Part shown: in pieces, positions 35,344 through 43,533 of the stretch
Layout: every line of letters begins with the position of its first letter
Numbering within the stretch: the stretch's first letter is position 1
Assembly (NCBI RefSeq): GCF_013372185.1
Contig: NZ_CP053830.1
Coordinates: forward strand, 1,054,001-1,118,000
DNA length: 64,000 nucleotides
Source: Campylobacter lari subsp. lari
GTDB taxonomy: Bacteria; Campylobacterota; Campylobacteria; Campylobacterales; Campylobacteraceae
Direction: 5' to 3'
The notes under the pieces: generated by a model
What the model was told of the DNA's origin: nothing
The model's database searches: none
Seen by the model: only the letters and a program-made list of their open reading frames with translations
Made by a program: the position numbers and the translations under genes

Positions 35344-36705
35344 ATGAGTTCGAACACAAAAACACTCATAGTCATTGCTGATTTAGTGTTATTTATCGCT
35401 TTGCTTTATTTCTCACCCTTTGGTGAAACAAAAGTAAATCAAGGCTTATCTTTACTTATTTTCGTTGCCATACTTTGGCTTAGTGAAGCACTACATGTTA
35501 CCATTACCGCTATTTTGGTTCCAGTGTTAGCTGCGATCTTAGGTTTACTACCCACATCAAAGGCATTAAGCAGTTTTGCTGATTCAAATATCTTTTTATT
35601 CTTTGGAGGATTTGCGCTAGCTGCTGCGATGCATCATCAAAAACTTGACAAAATGATAGCTTATAAAATTCTTTCTTTAGCTAAGGGGCATTTAGGGTTG
35701 TCAAGTTTATATATTTTTATCACTACTGCTTTTTTATCCATGTGGATGAGTAATACCGCAACAGCAGCCATGATGCTTCCGCTTGCCATTGGTATGCTAG
35801 CTTCATTAGATGAAAAAAACGACAGAAATACCTTTGTTTTTGTACTTTTAGGTATAGCTTTTAGTGCAAGTATAGGTGGTATAGGAACCATAGTTGGAAC
35901 CCCGCCAAATGCTATAGTAGCAACCCAATTAAACATAAGTTTTGCTCAATGGCTACAATATGGAATTCCAATTATGTTAGTATTTTTGCCAGCTATGATT
36001 TTAATTTTATTTTTTGTTTTTAGGCCTAAATTTAACATGAGAATTGATTTTCAAACAGATCATATAGAATTTACAAGAGCTAGAATCATCACTTTAATTA
36101 TATTTTTAATAGTTGCTTTAGCTTGGATTTTTAGTGGTAAACTAGGGCCTATTATTACAGGAATTTTTGGACATAAAATAGCAAATCTTGATGCAATCAT
36201 TGCTTTACTTGCAGCAATTTTAGTATGTGCTTTTAAAGTGATTGATTGGAAGAGTATACAAAAAAATACTGATTGGGGTGTTTTGATGCTCTTTGGTGGA
36301 GGTATTACTCTAAGTGTTGTATTAAAAGATTCTGGCGCCAGTAAAGTAATGGCTGACACAATCATTTCATTTATAGAAAATGGACATTTATTTGTCATAG
36401 GATTGATTGTAGCATTCTTCATAGTATTTTTAACAGAATTTACCTCTAACACAGCTTCGGCTGCTCTTTTAGTGCCTTTGTTTATTTCTATCGCAGAAAC
36501 TTTGGGAGTTCCCGCTTTAGGGCTTGCTTTAATTATTGCTATAGGTGCTTCTTGTGCTTTCATGCTACCAGTTGCTACACCGCCAAATGCTATAGTTTTT
36601 GGCACAGGCCATATAAAACAACAAGAAATGGTTAAAGTTGGAATTATACTAAATATTTTCTGCTCTGTAAGTATTGCTATCATAGCTTATTTGTTTTGGC
36701 TTTAA
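35344..36705 (+). CDS. SLC13/DASS-family sodium:anion (dicarboxylate or sulfate) symporter
   Basis: 453 residues with about 12 spans. The two inverted-repeat signature motifs are clear: MSNTATAAMMLP with VGTPPNAI in the first half, and TSNTASAALLVP with VATPPNAI in the second. These Ser-Asn-Thr and Pro-Pro-Asn elements bind Na+ and substrate in VcINDY. Substrates in this family include succinate, malate, citrate and sulfate; the exact one cannot be read here. Own promoter (TAGAAT 35301-35306), AAAGGAG site and terminator; a stand-alone gene between mapA and thi genes. Confidence 0.9.
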   Translation: MSSNTKTLIVIADLVLFIALLYFSPFGETKVNQGLSLLIFVAILWLSEALHVTITAILVPVLAAILGLLPTSKALSSFADSNIFLFFGGFALAAAMHHQKLDKMIAYKILSLAKGHLGLSSLYIFITTAFLSMWMSNTATAAMMLPLAIGMLASLDEKNDRNTFVFVLLGIAFSASIGGIGTIVGTPPNAIVATQLNISFAQWLQYGIPIMLVFLPAMILILFFVFRPKFNMRIDFQTDHIEFTRARIITLIIFLIVALAWIFSGKLGPIITGIFGHKIANLDAIIALLAAILVCAFKVIDWKSIQKNTDWGVLMLFGGGITLSVVLKDSGASKVMADTIISFIENGHLFVIGLIVAFFIVFLTEFTSNTASAALLVPLFISIAETLGVPALGLALIIAIGASCAFMLPVATPPNAIVFGTGHIKQQEMVKVGIILNIFCSVSIAIIAYLFWL

Positions 36706-36736
36706 TCTTTTTAGTCCTTCTTGGACTAAAAAGATT
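36704..36736. terminator. 14-bp hairpin terminator between convergent genes
   Basis: Perfect arms AATCTTTTTAGTCC and GGACTAAAAAGATT with loop TTCTT. The longest stem in the window; it overlaps both stop codons and carries T/A runs suited to termination in both directions. Confidence 0.85.
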
Positions 36737-37338
36737 TACAAATACATCTTGCAACTTAAAATATATTCATTTAAATCGTTATTTTTATACAAAGCTTCTC
36801 TTATACATACGCCTGCTAAATTTAATTTTTTTAAGTGATTTATAGTTTGGATATTTATCCCACCTATGGCATAAATGGGTATTTTTGAAACTTTTAACAA
36901 ATCTTTTAAATTCTTGATGCCTTTTGGAGTTAAATTAGCCTTACAAGAGCTTTCAAATACATGCCCAAAAAAAGCATGATTTACTTTAAGCTCATAAGCT
37001 AAATCTAATTCTTCTTTAGAATGAATGGAAGTGCCTAAAAGCTCAAATTTTTTATAGCTTTGTGGGTAATTTTGTAAAATAAATAAAGGAGCATGAAAAA
37101 AATGATGATTTAATTTTAAACAAACTTCATAATGATAATGTAAAAAGCAAATTTTTTGAGTTTTATTGAAAATTTTTAATACTTCTTTGGCTAATTTAGC
37201 ATATTCTAATTCATCTAAATGTTTTTCTCTAAGCACCAAAGCATCAATACTACTTTGGCTTAGTTTTTCAATAAAATTTAAAAAATCTCCTTGAGTATTT
37301 TGACTATCACTAATAGCAATGATTTTTTTATCCCACAT
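36736..37338 (-). CDS. Divergent ThiE/TenI-like protein, possible thiazole tautomerase
   Basis: 200 residues of the thiamine phosphate synthase fold. LREKHLDELEYAKLA and YAIGGINIQTINHL match the phosphate-binding ends. However, the segment that in true ThiE reads GVHIGQxD is here FFHAPLFILQN, and the ATPSK loop is replaced by GHVFESSCKANLTP. This resembles TenI, which aromatises the thiazole carboxylate but does not couple it. It is the last gene of the thiSFGH unit and overlaps thiH by 11 bases. Since a canonical thiE exists at 16530, a TenI role is the better inference. Confidence 0.75.
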   Translation of the reverse strand: MWDKKIIAISDSQNTQGDFLNFIEKLSQSSIDALVLREKHLDELEYAKLAKEVLKIFNKTQKICFLHYHYEVCLKLNHHFFHAPLFILQNYPQSYKKFELLGTSIHSKEELDLAYELKVNHAFFGHVFESSCKANLTPKGIKNLKDLLKVSKIPIYAIGGINIQTINHLKKLNLAGVCIREALYKNNDLNEYILSCKMYL

Positions 37339-38461
37339 AAATACTATCGCTCATTACAGCTTGTAAATTTGCATTTTTCAGCATAGTCAAAACCTCATCA
37401 ACACTACGCATATCACTAATTTGAAACTGATCATCACCTTTTTTATCACCTTGATGCTCACCCACCCCCACACTCACTCCAGCACTCATTTTAGTAGCTC
37501 CTAGTTTAATAACTCCGTCTCTAAATCCTGCTCTTTCACGCGTAGAAATCGTAATACTTGCAAAAGGTAAAAACAATCTATAAGCACACAAAACTTGCAA
37601 AAGTCTTGTTTCACTTACATCTTTTGGATGAATTTTTTTATTATTGATAATAGGTCTTAGTCTAGGGATAGATAAAGCTATTTCAGCATGAGGGTATTTT
37701 TGCTGTAAAAAATACGCGTGTAAAGCCGTAGCAAAAGCATCTTTTCTAAAATCATCCACGCCAAGTAAAGCTCCAAAAGCCACTCCTCTCATACCTGCTT
37801 TCAAAGCCCTTTCTTGTGCATAAAAGCGATACTCAAATACACTTTTTTCACCTTCGATATGAATTTTAGAATAAGTTTTTTGATTATAAGTTTCTTGATA
37901 AACACTTACATACTCACAACCCTTTTCATGAAGCAATGCATACTCATCTATATTCATAGGATAAACTTCAATCCCCACAACTTTAAAATACTCTTTTGCT
38001 ATCTCACAAGCTTTAGCAAGGTATTCTACGCTAGCATACTCCCTACCTTCGCCTGTTAGAAGCAAAATTTCTTCTAAACCACTTTTTTTAATCTCTTGCA
38101 TTTCTTTGTGAATTTCGGCCTCATTTAGCTTAGCTCTTTTAATATTATTTCCTTTTTGAAATCCACAATAAGTACATTTACTATTGCAAAAATTAGAAAG
38201 ATATAAAGGCGTAAAAAGAGAGATGGAATTTCCAAAGTGTCTTCGAGTAACATAGCTTGATTTTTGTGCCAAATCTTCTATGAAATCTTCTGCTGCACTT
38301 GAAAGCAAGGCTTTTAAATCATCTAAGTTAAGATAATCTTTAACTAAAGCTTGCTTTACATCAAAAGCGCTAAATTTACTTTCATCAAATTCTTCAACTT
38401 CTTTTAAAGCCTTAGTTAAAATTTCACTTTCAATGCTTTGCATATGAGGATATTTTTGCAT
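37328..38461 (-). CDS. thiH: 2-iminoacetate synthase ThiH (tyrosine lyase)
   Basis: 377 residues, radical SAM. Cleaves tyrosine to dehydroglycine for the thiazole ring, the anaerobic-type route. Cluster motif Cys92, Cys96, Cys99 in CNSKCTYCGFQ. The ThiH-specific REREGFRDG-type motif occurs as TRERAGFRDGVI, and GVGEHQGDKKGDDQF is near the C-terminus. One base separates it from thiG. Confidence 0.96.
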   Translation of the reverse strand: MQKYPHMQSIESEILTKALKEVEEFDESKFSAFDVKQALVKDYLNLDDLKALLSSAAEDFIEDLAQKSSYVTRRHFGNSISLFTPLYLSNFCNSKCTYCGFQKGNNIKRAKLNEAEIHKEMQEIKKSGLEEILLLTGEGREYASVEYLAKACEIAKEYFKVVGIEVYPMNIDEYALLHEKGCEYVSVYQETYNQKTYSKIHIEGEKSVFEYRFYAQERALKAGMRGVAFGALLGVDDFRKDAFATALHAYFLQQKYPHAEIALSIPRLRPIINNKKIHPKDVSETRLLQVLCAYRLFLPFASITISTRERAGFRDGVIKLGATKMSAGVSVGVGEHQGDKKGDDQFQISDMRSVDEVLTMLKNANLQAVMSDSIYVG

Positions 38462-38462
38462 T

Positions 38463-39221
38463 TTAATCTCTTAAAAAACCACTCAAAGGCGAGCTTGCAC
38501 TTGGCATGCTTTCATTTGCTATGCCTGCTAAATACGCATTATGTCCTGCATCTACAGCCAAAGCAAAAGCCTTTGCCATTTTTGCTACATCTTTAGCTTG
38601 AGCTATAGCAGTATTTGCCATCACTGCGCTTACTCCCATTTGCATGGCTTCACAAGCTTGTGCTGGATTTCCTATACCTGCATCTACTATAATAGGTAAA
38701 CTAATTTCATTAAGTAAAATTTGTATAAATTCTTTAGTTTTTAAGCCTTTATTGCTTCCTATAGGCGCCCCAAGAGGCATTATAGCCCCAGCTCCCGCAC
38801 TTGCCATAGCACGCGCTGCATATAAATCAGGATACATATAAACCAAAGGTGTAAAACCCTCATTTGCTAAAAGCTCTACTGCTTTTATACTTTCATAATT
38901 ATCGGGTAATAAATATTTACTATCGCTAATTACTTCAACCTTAATCATATCTCCACAACCAAGCTCTCTTGCAAGTCTTGCTATACGCAATGCCTCATTA
39001 GCATTTCTTGCGCCTGAAGTATTTGGCAAAAGCTTGATATGCTTTGGGATAAAATCAAGTATATTTTCTATGCCTTTATCATTGACCCTGCGCAAAGCTA
39101 AGGTGATAATCTCAACTTTTGCTTCTTCAATGGCTGATTTTATAAGCTCAAAAGAAAATTTCCCAGAACCTAAAATAAACCTAGAATTAAACTCATATTT
39201 TCCTATTTTTAATTTTTCCAT
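38463..39221 (-). CDS. thiG: Thiazole synthase
   Basis: 252 residues, TIM barrel. Forms thiazole phosphate from DXP, dehydroglycine and ThiS-thiocarboxylate. Family landmarks: [30 protein letters not shown], and [15 protein letters not shown] followed by [12 protein letters not shown]. Abuts thiF by one base. Confidence 0.97.
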   Translation of the reverse strand: MEKLKIGKYEFNSRFILGSGKFSFELIKSAIEEAKVEIITLALRRVNDKGIENILDFIPKHIKLLPNTSGARNANEALRIARLARELGCGDMIKVEVISDSKYLLPDNYESIKAVELLANEGFTPLVYMYPDLYAARAMASAGAGAIMPLGAPIGSNKGLKTKEFIQILLNEISLPIIVDAGIGNPAQACEAMQMGVSAVMANTAIAQAKDVAKMAKAFALAVDAGHNAYLAGIANESMPSASSPLSGFLRD

Positions 39222-40018
39222 TACTCACTCGCTAAAAGTTCTAAAACTAAATTTGCTTGATGTCCTGCGCAAATATTTACACGCGGAGCCATAAGTCCAT
39301 TACCTACTTTTGCCTCGTTTTTTAAATCACCACAAACATAAAAGTTTTTTGCAATTTTTTTTGTTTGTATGCTGTTGCTATCGCCATATCCTGCTAAACC
39401 AGAAGCGCAAATTAATGTTTTTTGAGGATAGTGTTGGTGAAAATTTTGCGCTAAAAGAGCTTTATATTTTGCATTATCAAAAGCTTCGCAAACTATATCA
39501 TCATTAGTAAAAAGATTAGTTATATTTTCTTTTTCTATTTTTAAAACTTGCGCAAATACCTCTATAAAAGGATTAATTTTAGCAATTTGATCTTTTAAAG
39601 CTTCAGCCTTAAATTTACCCAAATCTTCCACCATATAAGCTTGGCGGTTAAGATTGCTTGGCTCCACCACATCAAAATCAATCAAATGAAGCCTACCAAC
39701 TCCACTTCTTGCTAAATTTATAGCTATATGCGAGCCAAGCCCACCAAGCCCACACACTGCCACACTTGCCTTTTTAAGTTTATCATGAAGCTTTGGAGTA
39801 TGTCTTGCCCTCATCATCGCATCAAGAGCTTCATATGGTGGTAAAGTATTTTTTTCTATACAAAAAAGCTCATCATTTTCTTTTAGTTCCAAATTATCTT
39901 TTGTTGCAAAACCATTGACTATCCATACATCATTTTCATTTTTACTCACACTTTGAAAAAAATCCAAAGTATTTTTAAAATGCGTATCTATCACACTTCC
40001 ATTAAATTTAATTTTCAT
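39221..40018 (-). CDS. thiF: ThiS adenylyltransferase ThiF (MoeB/E1-like)
   Basis: 265 residues from the ATG at 40018, which overlaps the thiS stop as ATGA. Adenylates the ThiS C-terminus. The E1-type nucleotide site [19 protein letters not shown] and the [13 protein letters not shown] block follow a roughly 85-residue N-terminal segment that resembles a ThiS-like or ubiquitin-like extension. The zinc CXXC pair of MoeB is not evident, typical of the shorter ThiF forms of this group. Confidence 0.93.
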   Translation of the reverse strand: MKIKFNGSVIDTHFKNTLDFFQSVSKNENDVWIVNGFATKDNLELKENDELFCIEKNTLPPYEALDAMMRARHTPKLHDKLKKASVAVCGLGGLGSHIAINLARSGVGRLHLIDFDVVEPSNLNRQAYMVEDLGKFKAEALKDQIAKINPFIEVFAQVLKIEKENITNLFTNDDIVCEAFDNAKYKALLAQNFHQHYPQKTLICASGLAGYGDSNSIQTKKIAKNFYVCGDLKNEAKVGNGLMAPRVNICAGHQANLVLELLASE

Positions 40019-40209
40019 CAACCACCACCTACAAAAGTAACAATCTCTACTTTATCATTTTCTTTTAAGATTAAATCTTCAAATTGATCCCTTGGGATAA
40101 TTTCTCCGTTTAATTCTAGGGCAATAAATTTTATTTTTAATTGTTTTTCTCGAACATAGTCCATGAATTTAAGCTCTTTTAACTCAAGCTTTTGTCCATT
40201 GATAATCAT
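40018..40209 (-). CDS. thiS: Sulfur carrier protein ThiS
   Basis: 63 residues of the ubiquitin-like fold. It must end in Gly-Gly for thiocarboxylate formation; here the end is TFVGGG. Coupled to thiF by overlapping start and stop. The HEPN-like gene lies 33 bases upstream. Confidence 0.94.
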   Translation of the reverse strand: MIINGQKLELKELKFMDYVREKQLKIKFIALELNGEIIPRDQFEDLILKENDKVEIVTFVGGG

Positions 40210-40242
40210 TTAAAAACCTTTATTTATTTTACTTAAAAATAC

Positions 40243-41001
40243 TTACTCGCTTGCACTATTATAATTAAATCTTAAAACAATAGCTTCTTTTATCTCTCCA
40301 ATATCAATAGCATTTTCTAAATTATAACCAAGTCTCAAAAGTAAAATTTCCAAATCTTTTTTAAATTTTATTTTTGTAGGTTTATTATGGTAGGTTTCGT
40401 TTCTAGCTTTTCTTATTTGACTTAGTTTTGTCTTAAGATGTTCTTTAGTGCCAAAACTTGGTAAGACTTGATTTTTATATATTTTTTTATCTTTAAATAT
40501 ATAAGCAAATTCACTCCAATGTTCTATCAATATTTCTTCTAAATCAATCAGACAAAAATCATCAAAAATTTGCCAAGTACTATTATATTCATCTATTTTT
40601 TGACATCTCTTTTTAACTTTTTTTAAAAGATTTTTTAAAGCGGGATTAGAAACTTCTTCACTAGACTTAAACCAATCATCATCTAATTTATTATACAAAT
40701 TTGCTATTTTTACTGCTAAAGTACTTCTTAGAGCATTTTCATAACATTGTAAAAGTAAAAAATTTGCTTGATGGTTTTTGCATCTTTTAGAATAAATTTT
40801 CATAATTAGCTCAAACAAATCTTCGCATTTTTGATTTTTTTCTAAAATCTTTTGTGCTTCTTTGCAAGCTCCCCACAAATATCCAAAATGCAAAACACTG
40901 ATCCCTTTTATCATTCTAAATTTAAAATCACATTTTAATTTAAAACTGATAAATAGCTTTTCTATTTTTTCATAGCTACTTACATCAAGCTCAAAAGACA
41001 T
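40243..41001 (-). CDS. Uncharacterised protein with HEPN-type RX4H motif
   Basis: 252 residues from the ATG at 41001, which has TAGGA six bases ahead; an ATG at 41022 has no ribosome site. Not recognised as a named family. It is basic, Lys/Leu-rich and all-helical in appearance, without signal or membrane span. Near the C-terminus, KLSQIRKARNETYHNKP contains Arg200-X4-His205, the catalytic motif of HEPN ribonucleases, in the usual IRxxRNxxxH context of Abi-like and Swt1-like domains. It sits between dapE and thiS, which are direct neighbours in C. jejuni as I recall, so it is probably an insertion. A defence or toxin role is inference. Confidence 0.65.
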   Translation of the reverse strand: MSFELDVSSYEKIEKLFISFKLKCDFKFRMIKGISVLHFGYLWGACKEAQKILEKNQKCEDLFELIMKIYSKRCKNHQANFLLLQCYENALRSTLAVKIANLYNKLDDDWFKSSEEVSNPALKNLLKKVKKRCQKIDEYNSTWQIFDDFCLIDLEEILIEHWSEFAYIFKDKKIYKNQVLPSFGTKEHLKTKLSQIRKARNETYHNKPTKIKFKKDLEILLLRLGYNLENAIDIGEIKEAIVLRFNYNSASE

Positions 41002-41038
41002 TTTATTTCCTATTAATTCCATTTTAAAAAATTAATGA

Positions 41039-41044
41039 TATAAT
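41039..41044 (+). promoter_or_regulatory. -10 box reading into the dapE-HEPN gap
   Basis: TATAAT in ATGATATAATTTTAG on the + strand. No + strand gene follows; the candidate RNA at 41051 does. Confidence 0.4.
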
Positions 41045-41050
41045 TTTAGA

Positions 41051-41115
41051 AGTTTAGAGGGCTAACTTGCCGGTAGCTGCAAGGTACTCTTAAATGAGAG
41101 GCTACTCTAAATTCC
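41051..41115 (+). ncRNA. Candidate structured small RNA (unclassified)
   Basis: Directly after a -10 box, the sequence folds as: outer stem TTTAGAG (41053-41059) with CTCTAAA (41105-41111), extendable by a G-U pair; hairpin CTTGC/GCAAG (41066-41083); hairpin CTCTT/GAGAG with an AAAT loop (41087-41100). It is richer in G and C than surrounding gaps. It fits no riboswitch or ribozyme that I could match. The structure could equally act on the minus strand, in the dapE 3' or HEPN 5' untranslated region. Confidence 0.35.
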
Positions 41116-41135
41116 TATTACATCTATGTTTTATC

Positions 41136-42236
41136 CTAGTTAAAATTCTCTAATAAATCTTTAAAAACTAAATACAATTTTTCAAGCTCTTCTATACTCA
41201 CTCTTTCATCAATGGCATGAATTCTATCATTACACACGCCAAATTCTACTACCTTCACACCAAACTCAGCAAAATATCTCGCATCGCTAGTGCCACCTTT
41301 GGTATTAAGCTCTGGCACTACTTGGGTGATTTTTTGTACGCTCTCGTTTAACTTTTGTACGATTTTAGAATCACTTTGTGTTAAAAAAGGCTTTGAGCTT
41401 TGATTTATGCTTAATTCATAATCAAGCCCTTCACAAGTCTTTTCTACATAAGCTTTTACATCTTCTAAACTAGTTTGTGGAGAATTTCTCACATTAAACA
41501 TCAATTTTAAATCATTTGGGGTTACATTGCACACTTCCATACCACCGCGTATATCAGTAATAACAATTTTAGATGGTGCAAAAGCCTCATCACCTGGATC
41601 AAGATCAAATCCTGCTAAAAATTTCAAAGCCGAAGCAAAATTATGCACAGGATTAATGCATTTTTGCGGGTATGCCACATGACCTTGCTTACCTTTTATA
41701 AGTAATTTTGCATTGATAGAGCCACGACGCCCTACTTTAATGCTATCTCCAAATTTTTTATCACAAGTTGGCTCAGCAACCACAGCAAAATCAGGCAATA
41801 TATCTTTTTCTTTCATAAATTTAAGCACTTCTAATGTGCCAAATTTAGCCTCACCTTCTTCATCACTTGTTAAAATCAGTGAAATTCTTCCTTTAAAATT
41901 TTCTACTTCTTTAACCGCACACATAAAAGCAGCCACACCACTTTTCATATCTTGTGCGCCTCTTGCGTAGATAAACCCATCTTTATCTAAAGGCTCAAAA
42001 GGATCATTGCTCCAACCCTCTCCCGCAGGCACCACATCCACATGCCCACCAAAAGCCAAATGTTCCCCATCATCACTAAATTTTTTAGTAAGCAAAAGAT
42101 TTTTCACACCTTCTTTTTCTATAAAAAACGCCTCAAACTCGCTAAGTTCCACTGCGATATAATTTAATGCCCCATCATCATCTGGTGTTATTGATTTAAA
42201 CTTACATAATTCTTTAAAAATTTCAACTACTTGCAT
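41136..42236 (-). CDS. dapE: Succinyl-diaminopimelate desuccinylase
   Basis: 366 residues, M20 metallopeptidase family; makes LL-diaminopimelate for lysine and peptidoglycan. Metal and catalytic residues occur in [27 protein letters not shown] and [12 protein letters not shown], with the C-terminal His in [17 protein letters not shown] precedes the ATG. Upstream gene on the same strand is the LysE-type exporter, 3 bases away. Confidence 0.95.
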
Positions 42237-42239
42237 GTT

Positions 42240-42833
42240 TTATCCTATAAAAGCTTTATACAGCATAGAAAGAGCAAAATACTCTAAAATAAATGCTGAA
42301 AAAAGGTTGATGTAAAATATATGTTTATCTTTCACAAGGGCTTTAAATTTAGACACAAAAAACGATAAAGTAAAAATCCAAAACACAATAAAACCCACCA
42401 AACCAAAAAGTAAAGCAAAAGAGTTTTTACTCTGCATGCTAAGCCCTGCTACACTCACCCAAAATCCTATAACATAAGGATTTGTAACATTTAAGAAAAA
42501 TCCTTTACTAAAACCTTTTAAAGGATGAGTTTTATTTACCTTGTTAAGATCGACTTTTCTTGTTTTTCTTAGCATTAAAAACACCATAAAACTCAAAAAG
42601 AAAAAGCCAAAAACTGCTAGTATTTTATAAAAAAATTCATTATTTGCAAAACTTAAAAGCCCAAGATTAATCAAAATCAAAAAAAGTATATCAGCGCTTA
42701 ATGCCCCAAGTCCTATAAAAAAAGCATTTTTAAAAGAAGATAAAGCAGTGTTTAAGATCAAAATATTCACAGGACCAAAAGGTACAGCAACCCCCATACC
42801 TAAAATAATACCTTGTAAAATTACTTCTAACAT
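42240..42833 (-). CDS. LysE/RhtB-family amino acid exporter
   Basis: 197 residues, six hydrophobic spans. The opening GIILGMGVAVPFGPVNILIL is the family signature (PGP-type motif, here PFGP). The segment FFLNVTNPYVIGFWV (near 108) is the conserved NP motif. Members export lysine, threonine, homoserine or similar compounds. Its location before dapE is suggestive of lysine-pathway export but does not prove it. Overlaps the sir2 gene by 7 bases. Confidence 0.88.
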   Translation of the reverse strand: MLEVILQGIILGMGVAVPFGPVNILILNTALSSFKNAFFIGLGALSADILFLILINLGLLSFANNEFFYKILAVFGFFFLSFMVFLMLRKTRKVDLNKVNKTHPLKGFSKGFFLNVTNPYVIGFWVSVAGLSMQSKNSFALLFGLVGFIVFWIFTLSFFVSKFKALVKDKHIFYINLFSAFILEYFALSMLYKAFIG

Positions 42834-43525
42834 TTTTCTTCCAAAAATTTTTCTATATCAATTTTTATTTTATCAATAGCACTTATTACATCTTCTATAT
42901 AAACTTTAGTAAAATTACTTTCTAAATATTTATCCTCATCAAAATTGTTTAATATACTTTCTTTACATACTCTTGCATATTCTCCCACAGGCAAAACCTG
43001 CCCGCTTGTTCCTATGCATACAAACAAATCACAATTTTGTAATTTCTCATATAAAATTTTATAATTTGGCGCCATTTCTTCAAACATAACGATATTATGT
43101 CTTACATTTTTACTTTGACATTTTGGACAAATTTTATCATCACTACTATCATAAGCTATATTAAAAATATTTTCACACTCTAAACATCTAAGTTCAGGTA
43201 AAAAGCCATGCAAATGCACCACATCTTCACATCCTGCGCGCTCTAATAAATCATCTACATTTTGAGTTAAAATGCTAATTTGTTTTGGAAATTTTTGTTT
43301 TAATAAAGCGATGATTTTATGTGCGTGATTTGGTTTAACACTAGCTAATTCTTTTCTTCTTTTATTATAAAATTCTAAAACTTTTTTAGGATTTTTTCTA
43401 AAACCAGTTGCAGAGCAAACTTCCATCACATCATGTTCTTCCCAAAGCCCACCACTAGCTCTAAAAGTTTTTATACCACTTGGCGCACTAAGCCCTGCTC
43501 CACTTAAAATCATCACTTGCTTCAT
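42827..43525 (-). CDS. NAD-dependent protein deacylase, Sir2 family (CobB, class III-like)
   Basis: 232 residues. NAD site LSGAGLSAPSGIKTFR at residues 7-22, TQNVDDLLERAG near 87, catalytic His106 in HLHGFLPELR, and zinc Cys114, Cys117, Cys133, Cys136. Tyr53 and Arg56 (FYNKRRKEL) match the Y-X2-R pair that lets class III sirtuins remove succinyl and malonyl groups. The protein is probably a lysine deacylase with desuccinylase activity. Confidence 0.92.
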   Translation of the reverse strand: MKQVMILSGAGLSAPSGIKTFRASGGLWEEHDVMEVCSATGFRKNPKKVLEFYNKRRKELASVKPNHAHKIIALLKQKFPKQISILTQNVDDLLERAGCEDVVHLHGFLPELRCLECENIFNIAYDSSDDKICPKCQSKNVRHNIVMFEEMAPNYKILYEKLQNCDLFVCIGTSGQVLPVGEYARVCKESILNNFDEDKYLESNFTKVYIEDVISAIDKIKIDIEKFLEEKC

Positions 43526-43533
43526 TTTTTTCC

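Noticed and set aside
36060-36683. Long open frame on the minus strand inside the SLC13 transporter
   Set aside because: It is antisense to a gene with clear family motifs, its product has no recognisable domain, and no ribosome site precedes it.
41051-41115. Considered as TPP, lysine or preQ1 riboswitch, twister or hammerhead ribozyme, or a tRNA-like fold
   Set aside because: The conserved blocks of each class are missing, so it is reported only as an unclassified structured element.
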